DNA of 64,000 nt from Candidatus Accumulibacter contiguus (GCF_012940005.1 NZ_SPMX01000036.1:1-64000), one strand, 5' to 3'; shown: positions 47,183-56,622, counted from the first letter of the stretch. A program made the numbers and translations. Notes: generated by a model not told the origin, from the letters alone.

Positions 47183-47800
47183 TTACTTCTTCGCTGCAGC
47201 GGCATCCGTGCTCTTGGCATCGCTCGGGGCGTCTTTCCTGGTCGCCGGTTTGGCTGCATCTTTGCTCTCAACGGGTTTCGCTGGCTCGGCCTTGGCGGCG
47301 GGTGCGACAGGAGTCGCTGCCGGTTTGGTGGTTGCCGGTGCTGGAGCGCCTGCCGCGGCAGCGGGAGTAGTGACAGGCTTGGTGGCCGCAGCCGCTGCGG
47401 GAGTCGCCGGAGTTTTCGGAGCAGCCGTGGGCGCACTTGCTGGTGCAGCGGCGCCTGCCGGGGGTGCGGCCTTGGCAGGCTCGGCCTTCGCGGGTGCAGC
47501 CTTGGCCGCCGCCGGTGTTGCTGTAGCTGCCGGCTTGGCCGTTGTCGCCCCGGTCAAGGTCACGTCACTCTTCATCTTGCCGAGGACTGCCGGTCCAATG
47601 CCGGGCACCTTGGTGAGATCGTCCACCGTCTTGAAGTCACCATTCTTGGTGCGATAATCGATAATTGCCTGGGCCTTGGCCGGACCGATACCGGTGAGCA
47701 TTTGCAGTTCGTCCTTGTTGGCGGTATTCACATTGACCGCAGCAAAGGCATTCATCGTGATCATCAGCAAAGTGAGCAACAGGGTAATCAGCTTGTGCAT
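47183..47800 (-). CDS. Exported ComEA-like helix-hairpin-helix protein with long Ala/Pro/Lys tail
   Basis: About 205 residues. The signal peptide ends LLMITMNAFA. The mature start AVNVNTANKDELQMLTGIGP plus [19 protein letters not shown] is a tandem helix-hairpin-helix like that of ComEA, which binds incoming DNA in the periplasm. From about residue 85 a 120-residue low-complexity tail of Ala, Pro, Lys and Thr follows (KAAPAKAEPAKAAPP). The tail is unusual; short ComEA-like proteins normally end after the HhH. ATG 47800 with AGGAGGAACG is a strong start. Confidence 0.85.
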   Translation of the reverse strand: MHKLITLLLTLLMITMNAFAAVNVNTANKDELQMLTGIGPAKAQAIIDYRTKNGDFKTVDDLTKVPGIGPAVLGKMKSDVTLTGATTAKPAATATPAAAKAAPAKAEPAKAAPPAGAAAPASAPTAAPKTPATPAAAAATKPVTTPAAAAGAPAPATTKPAATPVAPAAKAEPAKPVESKDAAKPATRKDAPSDAKSTDAAAAKK

Positions 47801-47902
47801 GGCGTTCCTCCTGGTGAGATTGGGGTCGCAAATCACCAAGCCTCTGTCCGCCTGGCGTCCTGCAGCATTGCTTAACGCTCCACAAGAGCTTTACGTTGAC
47901 CA

Positions 47903-47938
47903 AAAGGTCATGACTTTTCCAGGCACCTCCGATCAAGG
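47903..47938 (-). repeat. Dispersed palindromic repeat, copy E (truncated)
   Basis: One arm (AAAGGTCATGACTTT, with a small change) and most of the 20-base spacer (TCCAGGCACCTCCGATCA) are present; the second arm is gone. It lies upstream of the exported helix-hairpin-helix gene. Confidence 0.75.
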
Positions 47939-48011
47939 CCGAGGCAGTAGCCTTGCTGGTACGGGTGCACGCGCTCAGGGGCCGACGATGGCCAGGCACT
48001 GCTGGCCAGGA

Positions 48012-48212
48012 TCAACTCTCCCGCTCGGGTGAAGACCGCCCCCGTAGCCAGTCCGGCAGATCCCGGTCGCCGGCGTTGTCGATGATGTATTGCCGAATCA
48101 ACTTGCGCACCACCTGCGAAGGCGTCAGGTCATGCGATGCGCAGATCTCTTCGAAAATCTGCTTCTTGCGCGGGTCGATTAGGATGGTGAGGCGTGAGGT
48201 ACGATTTTCCAT
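48012..48212 (-). CDS. Ribbon-helix-helix (CopG/MetJ-like) DNA-binding protein
   Basis: A 66-residue protein. The N-terminal strand NRTSRLTILIDPRKKQIFEE and helices around HDLTPSQVVRKLIRQYI form a ribbon-helix-helix fold, which binds DNA as a dimer. No toxin gene is adjacent. It is divergent from the hydrogenase-4-like operon, and an AT-rich spacer lies between them, so it might regulate one or both; this is inference. Confidence 0.78.
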   Translation of the reverse strand: MENRTSRLTILIDPRKKQIFEEICASHDLTPSQVVRKLIRQYIIDNAGDRDLPDWLRGRSSPERES

Positions 48213-48243
48213 AGGAGCACTTTGCGTGTTAATTAAATTATCA

Positions 48244-48271
48244 TTGCAATAGTATCAGAAGCGAATATAAT
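48244..48271 (+). promoter_or_regulatory. Candidate sigma-70 promoter before the hyf-like operon
   Basis: TTGCAA (48244-48249), a 16-base spacer and TATAAT (48266-48271) in an AT-rich stretch that stands out from the GC-rich surroundings. The first gene starts 180 bases later, which leaves room for a leader. A TTAATTAA palindrome at 48229-48236 could be an operator. Confidence 0.45.
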
Positions 48272-48452
48272 GGTTCTCGAATCAAGATAGTAGCATGCTC
48301 GACAGGGTAGGTTTCGCCCCGTTCTGAACACTTTAAAGTGCCCCTTCCGTTGAATCCAGACGAGTTTTTCCGAAATGCCTGAACGGTATGATCTTCGCTA
48401 TTACTGCTGATCGTCCACTTGCTGCACGCGACAGCCGCGGTGACAACCGATC

Positions 48453-50484
48453 GTGACCACCAGCGGGCTGCACGCGGCGGCGCAGTGGGTGCATCTGGAC
48501 TGGGTTCTGCTGGTGGTGGCCGCGTGGCTGCTACTTGGCGTGGCGGGCATCTTTGCCTTGCGCCACCTGACGCTGGTGGCGAAGGTGCTGTTTCCCGTCG
48601 GTGGTGCTTGCGGACTGGCCCTATTCGGCATTGCCCTGAGTGCAGCGCTGAGTTCGCCCGAAGTCGCGGTGCTGCCGATCGGCCTGCCGAGCCTGCCCTT
48701 CCATTTTCGCCTCGACAGCCTGTCGGCTTTCTTCCTGATGCTCATCGGCTGCATCTCGGCGGGCGTGTCGGCATTCGCCGCCGGCTATTTCCGCCAGGGC
48801 GAAGGAACGCCGCCCGGTCTGCTGGCTTTCGAGTACCACCTCTTTCTCGCGAGCATGGCGCTGGTGGTCCTCGCCGACGATGCCTATGTGTTCATGGTGA
48901 TGTGGGAAACGATGGCCCTGTCGTCGTTCTTTCTGGTCACCGCAAACCATCGTATCGTCGAGATCCAGCGTGCCGGCTATCTCTATCTGCTGGTCGCGCA
49001 TATTGGCTCCATCGGCATCCTGCTCTGCTTCGGCGTGCTGCAAGCGAATACCGGCGACTACACCTTTGCCAATATGCGCGCCCAGGCGCTTTCGCCGTTG
49101 TCGGCGTCGATCGCCTTCCTGCTCGCGCTCTTCGGTTTTGGCGCCAAGGCCGGCATTCTGCCGCTACATGTGTGGCTCCCCGAGGCGCATCCGGCCGCTC
49201 CCTCGCCGGTTTCGGCACTGATGAGCGGAGTGATGTTGAAGACCGCCATCTACGGCGTGCTGCGGATACTTTTCGATCTGCTGCACACCCCAGGTCTGGT
49301 GGTGGGGCCTGTTGCTCCTGGTGCTTGGCTTGGCGACCGCGCTGTTCGGCGTCGTCTTCGCCGCGGTACAGGTGGATATGAAACGCATGCTGGCCTACTC
49401 GTCAATCGAGAACATCGGTCTGATGTTTACGGGTATTGGTCTGGCCGTGCTGTTTTCCGCCTACGGCATGCAGCCGATGGCGTCACTGGCGCTGACCGCG
49501 GTGCTCTACCACGTCACCAGCCACGCCTTCTTCAAGAGCCTGCTCTTTGTCGGCACCGGTGCGGTACTGCATGCCACCAGCGAACGCAACCTGGGCAAAC
49601 TCGGTGGCCTGATCCGCTACATGCCCTGGGTGGCTTGGATTACCTTGCTTGCGGTGCTGGCCAGCGCCGGTCTGCCGCCGTTCGGGGGCTTCGTCTCGGA
49701 ATGGTTGCTGCTGCAAAGCTTCCTTTTCTCACCGAGCCTGCCGAGTCCATTCCTGAACATGCTGATCCCGGTAGTGGCAGCGCTGATTGCGCTGATCGCC
49801 GCCCTCGCCGGCTACACCATGGTCAAGTTCTTCGGCATCATCTTCCTCGGCCAGCCGCGTGAGGACAAACTCGCGCAGGCGCACGACGCCGGCGGCTGGG
49901 AGCGCGTCGGCATGCTCTGGCTGGTCAGCGGCTGCGTTGCGCTGGGCTTGTTTCCGGTGCAGTTCATTGCCCTCATCGATCCAGTGACGCGCACAATGGT
50001 CGGCGCCGGGATGGGCAATACGGTGGCTGCCGGTGGCTGGCTGCTGGTGCCGGTGGCGATGGAACGTGCGAGTTATGGGCCGGCGATCTTCCTGCTCGGC
50101 GTTGCGGCCAGCTTCGCGATCGCTTTCCTGCTGGTCCGCATTTTTTACCACGGTCGTCTGCGCCGCGCGCCGCCCTGGGACTGCGGCTACCCCTGGCAGA
50201 ACGCCCGCATGCAGGATACGGCAGAGGGTTTTGGGCAACCGATCCGGCAGATTTTCGAGCCTTTTTTCCGGATAGAGCGCGAACTTCCGACGCCGTTTGA
50301 TCGCCAACCCCGCTATCACGTCAGCGTTGGCGACCCCATCTGGCACTGGCTCTACCTGCCGCTGGCCAGCGTCGTCGAGCGTTTGGCGCGCCTGATCGGC
50401 CGCTTGCAGCAGGGGCGGATTGCGGTGTACCTGCTCTACAGCTTCGTGACCCTGCTGCTGGTGCTGACGGTGGTGAAACAATGA
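48453..50484 (+). CDS. HyfB-like antiporter subunit (NuoL/Mrp-type), frameshifted
   Basis: About 676 residues after correction. A proton-pumping antiporter-like subunit with about 14-16 membrane helices. Conserved regions: FMVMWETMALSSFFLVTANH with the key Glu, AGILPLHVWLPEAHPAAPSP, then MKRMLAYSSIENIGLMF and ALYHVTSHAFFKSLLF-type sequence (YHVTSHAFFKSLLF). The frame breaks at 49296-49300 through one extra G; removal gives PGLWWGLLLLVLGL. GTG start. The stop overlaps hyfC (ATGA). It is the first gene of a six-gene operon. Confidence 0.88.
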
Positions 50485-51428
50485 CGGGGCTCGGTGTCGC
50501 TTCGCAACTGCTCGAGATCGTCATGGCTCTGCTGCTGGCGCCCTTGCTCAGCGGTTGGATCAACCAGTGTCGCGCCTGGCTGCAGAACAAGTCGGGCGCC
50601 GGCTTGCTGCAGCCGTACCGCATGCTGCACAAACTGTTCAACAAGGAATCGCTGATCTCCGAGCACGCATCGCCGCTGTTCCGGGGTGCGCCGTATATCG
50701 TTTTCGGCTGCATGGCGCTGGCCAGTGCGATCATTCCAACGCTGTCGACCGATCTGCCCTTGTCACCGGCGGCCGACGCGATTGCCCTGGTCGGCCTGTT
50801 CGCCGTCGCACGGGTGTTCATTTCGCTGGCGGCGATGGACGTCGGCACTTCGTTCGGAACGTTCGGCGCCCGGCGCGAAATGCTGATCGGCTTTCTTGCC
50901 GAACCGGCGCTGCTGATGGTGCTGTTCTCGGCGTCACTGATCTCGAAGTCGACCTCGCTGACCACCATCGTCGAGACGCTGGCACATCGCCATCTGGCGA
51001 TCTATCCGAGCCTTGCCCTGGCCGGCGTGGCCTTCACCATGGTTTCACTGGCCGAAAATGCCCGAGTTCCAGTGGACAACCCGGCGACTCATCTCGAACT
51101 GACGATGATCCACGAGGCGCTGATCCTCGAATATTCGGGCCGTCATCTGGCGCTGCTCGAATGGGCCGCCAGCTTGAAGCTGTTTGCCTACTCGTGTATC
51201 GGGCTGGCGCTGTTTTTCCCCTGGGGAGTGGCCGAGGCCGAGGCGCCGCTGGCGCTGCTGCTGGCGATGCCGGTGCTGATTCTCAAACTGGCGATCGGCG
51301 GCGTCCTGCTCGCGCTACTCGAAACGCTGAGCGCCAAAATGCGCATCTTTCGCGTGCCGGAATTCCTCGCTACCGCTTTTCTGCTGGCGGTGATCGGCAT
51401 GCTCGTCTCGATTCTCCTGGGGCAGTGA
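50481..51428 (+). CDS. HyfC-like subunit (NuoH-type membrane anchor)
   Basis: A 315-residue protein with about eight membrane helices, related to NuoH/HyfC. PYRMLHKLFNKESLISEHA and NARVPVDNPATHLELTMIHE match the cytoplasmic loops that form the interface with the peripheral arm; the Glu residues in the latter are typical. It should connect the soluble NuoB/NuoD-like subunits to the membrane arm. The start overlaps hyfB by 4 bases. Confidence 0.9.
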   Translation: MTGLGVASQLLEIVMALLLAPLLSGWINQCRAWLQNKSGAGLLQPYRMLHKLFNKESLISEHASPLFRGAPYIVFGCMALASAIIPTLSTDLPLSPAADAIALVGLFAVARVFISLAAMDVGTSFGTFGARREMLIGFLAEPALLMVLFSASLISKSTSLTTIVETLAHRHLAIYPSLALAGVAFTMVSLAENARVPVDNPATHLELTMIHEALILEYSGRHLALLEWAASLKLFAYSCIGLALFFPWGVAEAEAPLALLLAMPVLILKLAIGGVLLALLETLSAKMRIFRVPEFLATAFLLAVIGMLVSILLGQ

Positions 51429-51429
51429 G

Positions 51430-52092
51430 ATGATGAGCGAACTCGTCGGCCAGTTGATCAATCTCCTCGCGGCAATCCTGCTGATGCTGTCGTTCGCGAT
51501 GATATCGCAGCGGCGGATTCTGTCGCTGATTCACCTGTTCACCGCGCAGGGCGCGATCCTGGTCGCCGCAACGCTGCTGGTCGGCTACGCCACCCACCAG
51601 CCACACCTCTACGTCTCGGCAGGAATCACGCTGGTGTTAAAGGTGATCCTAATCCCGCTGTTGCTGCATCGGGTGATCAATCGTCTCGACGTGCGCTGGG
51701 ACGTCGAGACGCTGATCAACATCCCGATGACAATGATCATCGGCATTGCGCTCGTCATTTTCGCATTCAACCTGGCACTGCCGATTTCCAAGTTGTCGGT
51801 CAGTATCGCCCGCGGCACGCTCGGCATCGCGCTCGCTTGCGTACTGCTCTCGTTCATGATGATGATTACCCGCTCAAAAGCGGTGCCACAGGTGATCGGT
51901 TTTCTGTCGATGGAAAACGGCCTGTTCTTCGCCGCCACCTCGGCGACCTACGGCATGCCGATGGTCGTCGAACTCGGCATCGCCCTGGACGTGCTGGTCG
52001 GGATCCTGATTCTCGGCGTATTCATGTTCCATATCCGCGAAGAGTTCGATAGCCTCGACATCAGCCACCTCGAAAAGCTCAGGGAAGACTGA
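51430..52092 (+). CDS. HyfE-like membrane subunit (NuoK-type C-terminal part)
   Basis: A 220-residue protein with six or seven membrane helices. The C-terminal half (VIGFLSMENGLFFAATSATY and IALDVLVGILILGVFMFHI) corresponds to NuoK, including the Glu in the membrane helix that takes part in proton pathways. It begins 1 base after the hyfC stop. The two ATG codons at 51430 and 51433 are both usable. Confidence 0.88.
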   Translation: MMSELVGQLINLLAAILLMLSFAMISQRRILSLIHLFTAQGAILVAATLLVGYATHQPHLYVSAGITLVLKVILIPLLLHRVINRLDVRWDVETLINIPMTMIIGIALVIFAFNLALPISKLSVSIARGTLGIALACVLLSFMMMITRSKAVPQVIGFLSMENGLFFAATSATYGMPMVVELGIALDVLVGILILGVFMFHIREEFDSLDISHLEKLRED

Positions 52093-52093
52093 C

Positions 52094-53548
52094 TTGCAAA
52101 TGCTGTATTTGGTCCTCGCCATACCCCTGCTCGGCAGCGTCGTTCTGGCCTTCACCGGGCAGCACGACGGCGCGCGCGAGATCAACGTCGCCTTCAGCCT
52201 GGGGACTTTCCTCGCCACCTGCGCGCTGACCGCGGAAGTGATCTCAGGTGGCCCGCTGTTCGCCTGGAACCGCGAGTTCTATATCGATCCGCTGAATGTC
52301 TTTCTGCTCACCCTGACCGCCTTCGTCGGCCTAACCACCGCCATTTTCTCGCGCCCCTACATGCGCGTCGAACGTGACCACGGCAAGATGACGCCGAATC
52401 GCATGCGTCTCTACCATAGTATGTATCAATTGTTCAACTTCACCATGCTGATCGCGCTGATGACCAACAACCTCGGGATCCTGTGGGTTGCCATGGAGGC
52501 AGCGACGCTGACCACCGTCGTGCTGGTCAGCGTGTATCGGACGCCTGCGAGCCTCGAGGCGGCCTGGAAATACTTCATCCTCTGCGGCGTTGGCATTGCC
52601 CAGGCGCTGTTCGGCACCGTGCTGCTCTACATGGCAGCGGAAAAGGTGATCGGCACCGAGGGCGGCGCCCTGTTATGGACCAATCTCGACGCGGTCAAGG
52701 CGCAGCTCGATCCGGGCATCATCACTTTGGCCTTCGCCTTCCTGTTCATCGGCTATGGCACCAAGGTCGGTCTGGTGCCAATGCATAACTGGCTGCCAGA
52801 TGCCCACGCCGAAGGACCGACACCGGTTTCGGCCGTGCTCTCGGGTCTGCTGCTGAACGTCGCCGTGTATGCCCTGCTGCGCTGCAAGGTACTGACCGAC
52901 GGGGCGCTGCAGAATCCCCTTGCCGGGCAGTTGATGATGGGTTTCGGCCTGCTGTCGGTACTCGTGGCGGCATTCTTCCTGTCGCGACAGAAGGACGTCA
53001 AGCGCATGTTCGCCTATTCATCGATCGAGCACATGGGGCTGATCACTTTCGCCTTCGGCATGGGTGGACCGATTGCCAACTACGCCGGCCTGCTGCACAT
53101 GAGCGTGCATTCGCTGATCAAGTCGGGCATTTTCTTCGCCGTTGGGCATGCGACGCAGAAGGCGGGAACGCAGGTGATGGAAGATATCCGCGGCCTCATC
53201 AAGGTCAGCCCGACGGTCGGCTGGGGTATGATGCTCGGCTCGCTGGCGATCCTCGGGATGCCCCCTTTCGGCGTCTTCGCCAGCGAATTCCTGATTCTCA
53301 CCACTGCCATGCGTGAGCAACCATGGGCGACGCCGTTTCTGCTGCTGGCGCTCGGCGTTGCTTTCGCCTCGGTTTTCAGCCGGGTGCAGCCGATGGTTTT
53401 CGGTGAAACCTCGGTCAAGCCGTTGCGGCACCCGCCGGCGCTCATCCCGGTCTTTGTCCACCTTGGTCTGGGCCTGATGCTGGGCTTGTATATCCCGCCG
53501 TATCTGGATGCCTGGTATCGCCATGCGGCCCGGATGATTGGCGGTTAA
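52094..53548 (+). CDS. HyfF-like antiporter subunit (NuoN/NuoM-type)
   Basis: A 484-residue membrane protein. MEAATLTTVVLVSVYRTPAS has the conserved helix-5 Glu, and GTKVGLVPMHNWLPDAHAEG and RMFAYSSIEHMGLITFAFGM are the proton-channel motifs with Lys/His. With the HyfB-like protein this gives two antiporter-type subunits; a HyfD homologue is absent from the operon. A TTG start (52094) has AGGGAAG at good distance; ATG 52100 is the alternative. Confidence 0.88.
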   Translation: MQMLYLVLAIPLLGSVVLAFTGQHDGAREINVAFSLGTFLATCALTAEVISGGPLFAWNREFYIDPLNVFLLTLTAFVGLTTAIFSRPYMRVERDHGKMTPNRMRLYHSMYQLFNFTMLIALMTNNLGILWVAMEAATLTTVVLVSVYRTPASLEAAWKYFILCGVGIAQALFGTVLLYMAAEKVIGTEGGALLWTNLDAVKAQLDPGIITLAFAFLFIGYGTKVGLVPMHNWLPDAHAEGPTPVSAVLSGLLLNVAVYALLRCKVLTDGALQNPLAGQLMMGFGLLSVLVAAFFLSRQKDVKRMFAYSSIEHMGLITFAFGMGGPIANYAGLLHMSVHSLIKSGIFFAVGHATQKAGTQVMEDIRGLIKVSPTVGWGMMLGSLAILGMPPFGVFASEFLILTTAMREQPWATPFLLLALGVAFASVFSRVQPMVFGETSVKPLRHPPALIPVFVHLGLGLMLGLYIPPYLDAWYRHAARMIGG

Positions 53549-53552
53549 TGCG

Positions 53553-55139
53553 ATGCTGATTGCACAATTCATCGAGGATCTTGAACACTTGCCGGGGCCA
53601 CTGCCGATGCACTACCGGACAGTTCGCGCCGATACCTGGCGGCGGGTTGCACAGGCGGTGTCCGAGGCAGGAGGAAGGCTGCTGTCGTTGTGGGGGTCCG
53701 ATCGCACGCGCGGCGCATCCGGCAGTCTGGTGATCTCGGCGGCTTATGTGGTTCGCGAAGGCTTGCTCTGGCTCGACCTGCCGCTTGGCGAGCGAAGTGT
53801 GATCGATCCGCAGCATCCGAGCTATCCTGACTTGGTCCCGTTCTTTCCCTGCGCGGCGCACCTGCAGCGGGCGGCTGCCGATCTGCTCGGCGTCGTTGCC
53901 GAAGGGGCGACTGACCGGCGAGCATGGCTCAACCATGGTGCCTGGCCAGCGAACTGGCATCCGCTACGCCGGCAGGATCCGCATCCAGGCCTGCCTGCGG
54001 CACAGGAAGTTACCGACTACGCGTTCGTTCGCGTCGCAGGCGATGGCGTGCACGAAATCCCGGTAGGACCCGTGCACGCCGGAATCATCGAACCTGGGCA
54101 CTTCCGTTTTTCGGTCGTCGGCGAGAAAGTGCTGCGCCTGGAGCAACGCCTGGGCTACAAGCACAAGGGAATTGAAAAGCGTTTCACCGAGCTGCCGCCA
54201 CTCGCAGCGAATCGCCTGGCCGGCAGGATTTCGGGCGATTCTACGGTGGCTTACGCCTGGAGCTACTGTATGGCACTGGAGTCACTCGCGAGCTGCGAGA
54301 TTCCCGAGCGTGCGTGCTGGCTGCGCGCCTTGCTGCTAGAACGTGAACGCGTCGCCAACCACCTCGGCGACCTCGGTGCACTCGGTAACGACGCAGCGTT
54401 CGCCTTCGGACTCGCGCAGTTCTCACGGCTCCGGGAAGACTGGCTGCGACTCGCAAAAGAAGCCTTTGGCCACCGCCTGATGATGGACGGTATCGTCCCC
54501 GGTGGCGTCGCCTCGGACATCGACCGCTCCAGCGCCGACCGGCTTTTCCGTCAATGCGACAGCGTCGAGCGCGAAGTACTGCAACTGCAGCAGGTGTACG
54601 ACGAGCATTCCGGCCTGCAGGATCGCTTCATGACCACTGGCCGCGTGACGCCTGAACTCGCCTCTCAACTCGGCCTGACCGGCCTCGCGGGTCGGGCCAG
54701 CGGCCAGGCGGTCGATCTGCGTTGCGACCAGCCCTGGGCACCTTACGACCGATTGCAGGTGAAGATCGCGACGTGCAGCGACGGCGATGTCGCTGCACGC
54801 GTGATGGTGCGTTTTGCGGAGATCAGCGAATCGCTGCGCTTGCTGCGCGTGATTCTTTGCCGGCTTAGCGAGGGCGCGGGCGAGACGCGCCGTGAACTAC
54901 GCTTGCCGGCGAAGGCAGCGCTCGGTGCCGGCTGGGTCGAAGGCTGGCGCGGCGAAGTCTTCGTGGCACTCGAATGGGATGGCGAGAACGGCAGCAACGG
55001 CATCCGTCGCTGCCACATCCACGATCCCTCATGGCAAAACTGGCCGGTACTCGTGCATGCGGTGATCGGCAACATCGTTCCCGACTTTCCGCTGATCAAC
55101 AAGTCCTTCAACCTCAGCTATTCAGGACACGACCTCTGA
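53553..55139 (+). CDS. HyfG-like large subunit (NuoC-NuoD fusion) without [NiFe] ligands
   Basis: About 528 residues. Residues about 1-150 resemble NuoC; the rest resembles NuoD/hydrogenase large subunits (RLGYKHKGIEKRF, RALLLERERVANHLGDLGAL). True group 4 hydrogenases have a CxxC near the first region and a CxxC near the end as [NiFe] ligands. Here the first place reads AGRISGDSTVAYAWSYCMAL without CxxC, and the C-terminus ends INKSFNLSYSGHDL without DPCxxC. So hydrogenase activity is not expected. This matches energy-converting hydrogenase-related (Ehr) complexes. ATG 53553 is chosen over a TTG within the hyfF end. Confidence 0.88.
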   Translation: MLIAQFIEDLEHLPGPLPMHYRTVRADTWRRVAQAVSEAGGRLLSLWGSDRTRGASGSLVISAAYVVREGLLWLDLPLGERSVIDPQHPSYPDLVPFFPCAAHLQRAAADLLGVVAEGATDRRAWLNHGAWPANWHPLRRQDPHPGLPAAQEVTDYAFVRVAGDGVHEIPVGPVHAGIIEPGHFRFSVVGEKVLRLEQRLGYKHKGIEKRFTELPPLAANRLAGRISGDSTVAYAWSYCMALESLASCEIPERACWLRALLLERERVANHLGDLGALGNDAAFAFGLAQFSRLREDWLRLAKEAFGHRLMMDGIVPGGVASDIDRSSADRLFRQCDSVEREVLQLQQVYDEHSGLQDRFMTTGRVTPELASQLGLTGLAGRASGQAVDLRCDQPWAPYDRLQVKIATCSDGDVAARVMVRFAEISESLRLLRVILCRLSEGAGETRRELRLPAKAALGAGWVEGWRGEVFVALEWDGENGSNGIRRCHIHDPSWQNWPVLVHAVIGNIVPDFPLINKSFNLSYSGHDL

Positions 55140-55657
55140 TGTGGCGCATCCTCAGACAGATCGCACGCAACGGCATCCGCAGCGAAGCCCCGCCCGCGGG
55201 CAACGATGCCCTGCGCGTCGACGGCGAGCAGATTCAGCGCGAAATCCTCGCAATTCTCGGCCAGGCTCTGAGCATTCGCGAAGTCGATGCCGGTTCCTGC
55301 AACGCTTGCGAACTCGAAATCAACGCCCTCAATAACCCCTACTACAACATCGAGGGCCTCGGCATTCGATTCGTTGCCAGCCCGCGCCATGCCGACATGC
55401 TGCTGGTGACCGGACCCGTTGCACGGAACATGGAGCTGGCTTTGCGTCGCACCTATGAGGCGACGCCGGCACCCAAGCTGGTGGTTGCCGTCGGCGACTG
55501 CGGCTGCGATGGAGGCATTTTCGGTGAGGGTTACGCGAGCTGCGGTCGGGTGGCCAACGTGATTCCGGTCGATGTCGCAGTACCCGGCTGCCCGCCAGAG
55601 CCAATCGAGATCCTGCGCGGCATTCTCACGGCGGTGCGTCGCGGTCGTCAAGGTTAG
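55139..55657 (+). CDS. HyfI-like small subunit (NuoB-type, one [4Fe-4S])
   Basis: A 172-residue protein. The cluster ligands of NuoB are intact: Cys-x-x-Cys in GSCNACELEINAL, Cys in VVAVGDCGCDGGIFG and Cys-Pro in VPGCPPEPIEILRG. It should hold the N2-type cluster that passes electrons to the NuoD-like site, as in complex I. ATG 55139 overlaps the hyfG stop by 1 base. No ferredoxin-like (HyfH/NuoI) gene follows. Confidence 0.9.
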   Translation: MWRILRQIARNGIRSEAPPAGNDALRVDGEQIQREILAILGQALSIREVDAGSCNACELEINALNNPYYNIEGLGIRFVASPRHADMLLVTGPVARNMELALRRTYEATPAPKLVVAVGDCGCDGGIFGEGYASCGRVANVIPVDVAVPGCPPEPIEILRGILTAVRRGRQG

Positions 55658-56433
55658 GTGCGCAATGGCTGGCGAAAGCCCAGAGCCTGCGATATTTCAT
55701 TGGCTGTCGCCTTGATCGGCCTCACCCAGTCCGGGTTATGGCGATCGCTGGGTGCTGATACCGAGAGCCCGGCGACCAACTGACCTTCATCGTTGCGGAC
55801 CGGCGCGGCGATGCAGCGCAAGCCGATCTCGGCTTCTTCGTTGTCGTAGGCCAATTCGTGGCGGCGGATCTTGTCGAGTTCCTTTTCGAGTGCATCGAGG
55901 CGAGTCAAAGAATGCGGAGTCTTGCCCGGCAAGCCGGTACGCCTGGCGTAGGCTCGCACATCGGCCAGCCCGTCAGCCGCCAGAAACAGCTTGCCGACCG
56001 AGGTGAGATGTAGCGGCGCGCGTCCGCCGACCAGGTAAACCACGCGCACCAGCGAGCTACCGCTCGAGGTTCGCTCGACGTAGATGATCTCGTCTTCGTG
56101 GCGAATGCCGAGATTCACCGCTTCGCCGATCAGCTCGTGCAATTGCTGCATGTAGGGCAGCGCCACCTGGCGAATGTTGATCCGCGACTTGACGATGTTG
56201 CCCAGTTCGAGCAGCCGGATGCCGAGCGCGTAGGTACCGGCGTCTTGGCGTTCGACGAGCGCGGCGCCGGTCATCACTGCAAGGATGCGATGCGCGGTGG
56301 AGGGATGCAGGCCGGTACGCTGGGCCAGGATCTTGAGACTCACCGGTCCCGGCATGTCGGCCAGCACGTCGAGGAGTGACATCATCCGCTCGATGACCTG
56401 AATGGAACCTTTCTCTGCCTGTTGTTCGGCCAT
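55654..56433 (-). CDS. IclR-family transcription regulator
   Basis: A 259-residue protein. An N-terminal winged helix (VLADMPGPVSLKILAQRTGL then HPSTAHRILAVM) is followed by the IclR effector domain with RVVYLVGGRAPLHLTSVGK and EEAEIGLRCIAAPVRNDEG. Such regulators answer to small aromatic or organic acids. It is convergent with the hyf-like operon, overlapping hyfI by 4 bases, so it is probably not transcribed with it. The target is unknown. Confidence 0.9.
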   Translation of the reverse strand: MAEQQAEKGSIQVIERMMSLLDVLADMPGPVSLKILAQRTGLHPSTAHRILAVMTGAALVERQDAGTYALGIRLLELGNIVKSRINIRQVALPYMQQLHELIGEAVNLGIRHEDEIIYVERTSSGSSLVRVVYLVGGRAPLHLTSVGKLFLAADGLADVRAYARRTGLPGKTPHSLTRLDALEKELDKIRRHELAYDNEEAEIGLRCIAAPVRNDEGQLVAGLSVSAPSDRHNPDWVRPIKATANEISQALGFRQPLRT

Positions 56434-56509
56434 TGCCTTGTTGTCGAACCTTCCATTTTTGTGCTTCCGGGAAATTCTTTTGGGCGCTCCGCCACTCGCC
56501 CGCCGCAGC

Positions 56510-56539
56510 CTGTGCGGCGCAGCCTGTGCGGCGCAGCAT
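56510..56539. repeat. Short tandem repeat CCTGTGCGGCGCAG
   Basis: Two adjacent copies of the 14-base unit CCTGTGCGGCGCAG lie in the intergenic region upstream of the IclR gene; the second ends within the sequence GCGGCGCAGCATC. No function is evident. Confidence 0.7.
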
Positions 56540-56622
56540 CTTACCACTTACATCATGCGCTTTGCCTGCCAGCCGTCTGCCTGATGGCCGGCCGCGCTTC
56601 CCTCACGAGTTCGCAGTTCGCG

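Noticed and set aside
53553-55139. Call as an active [NiFe] hydrogenase large subunit
   Set aside because: Neither CxxC ligand pair is present and no maturation gene is near; the fold fits but the cofactor site does not.
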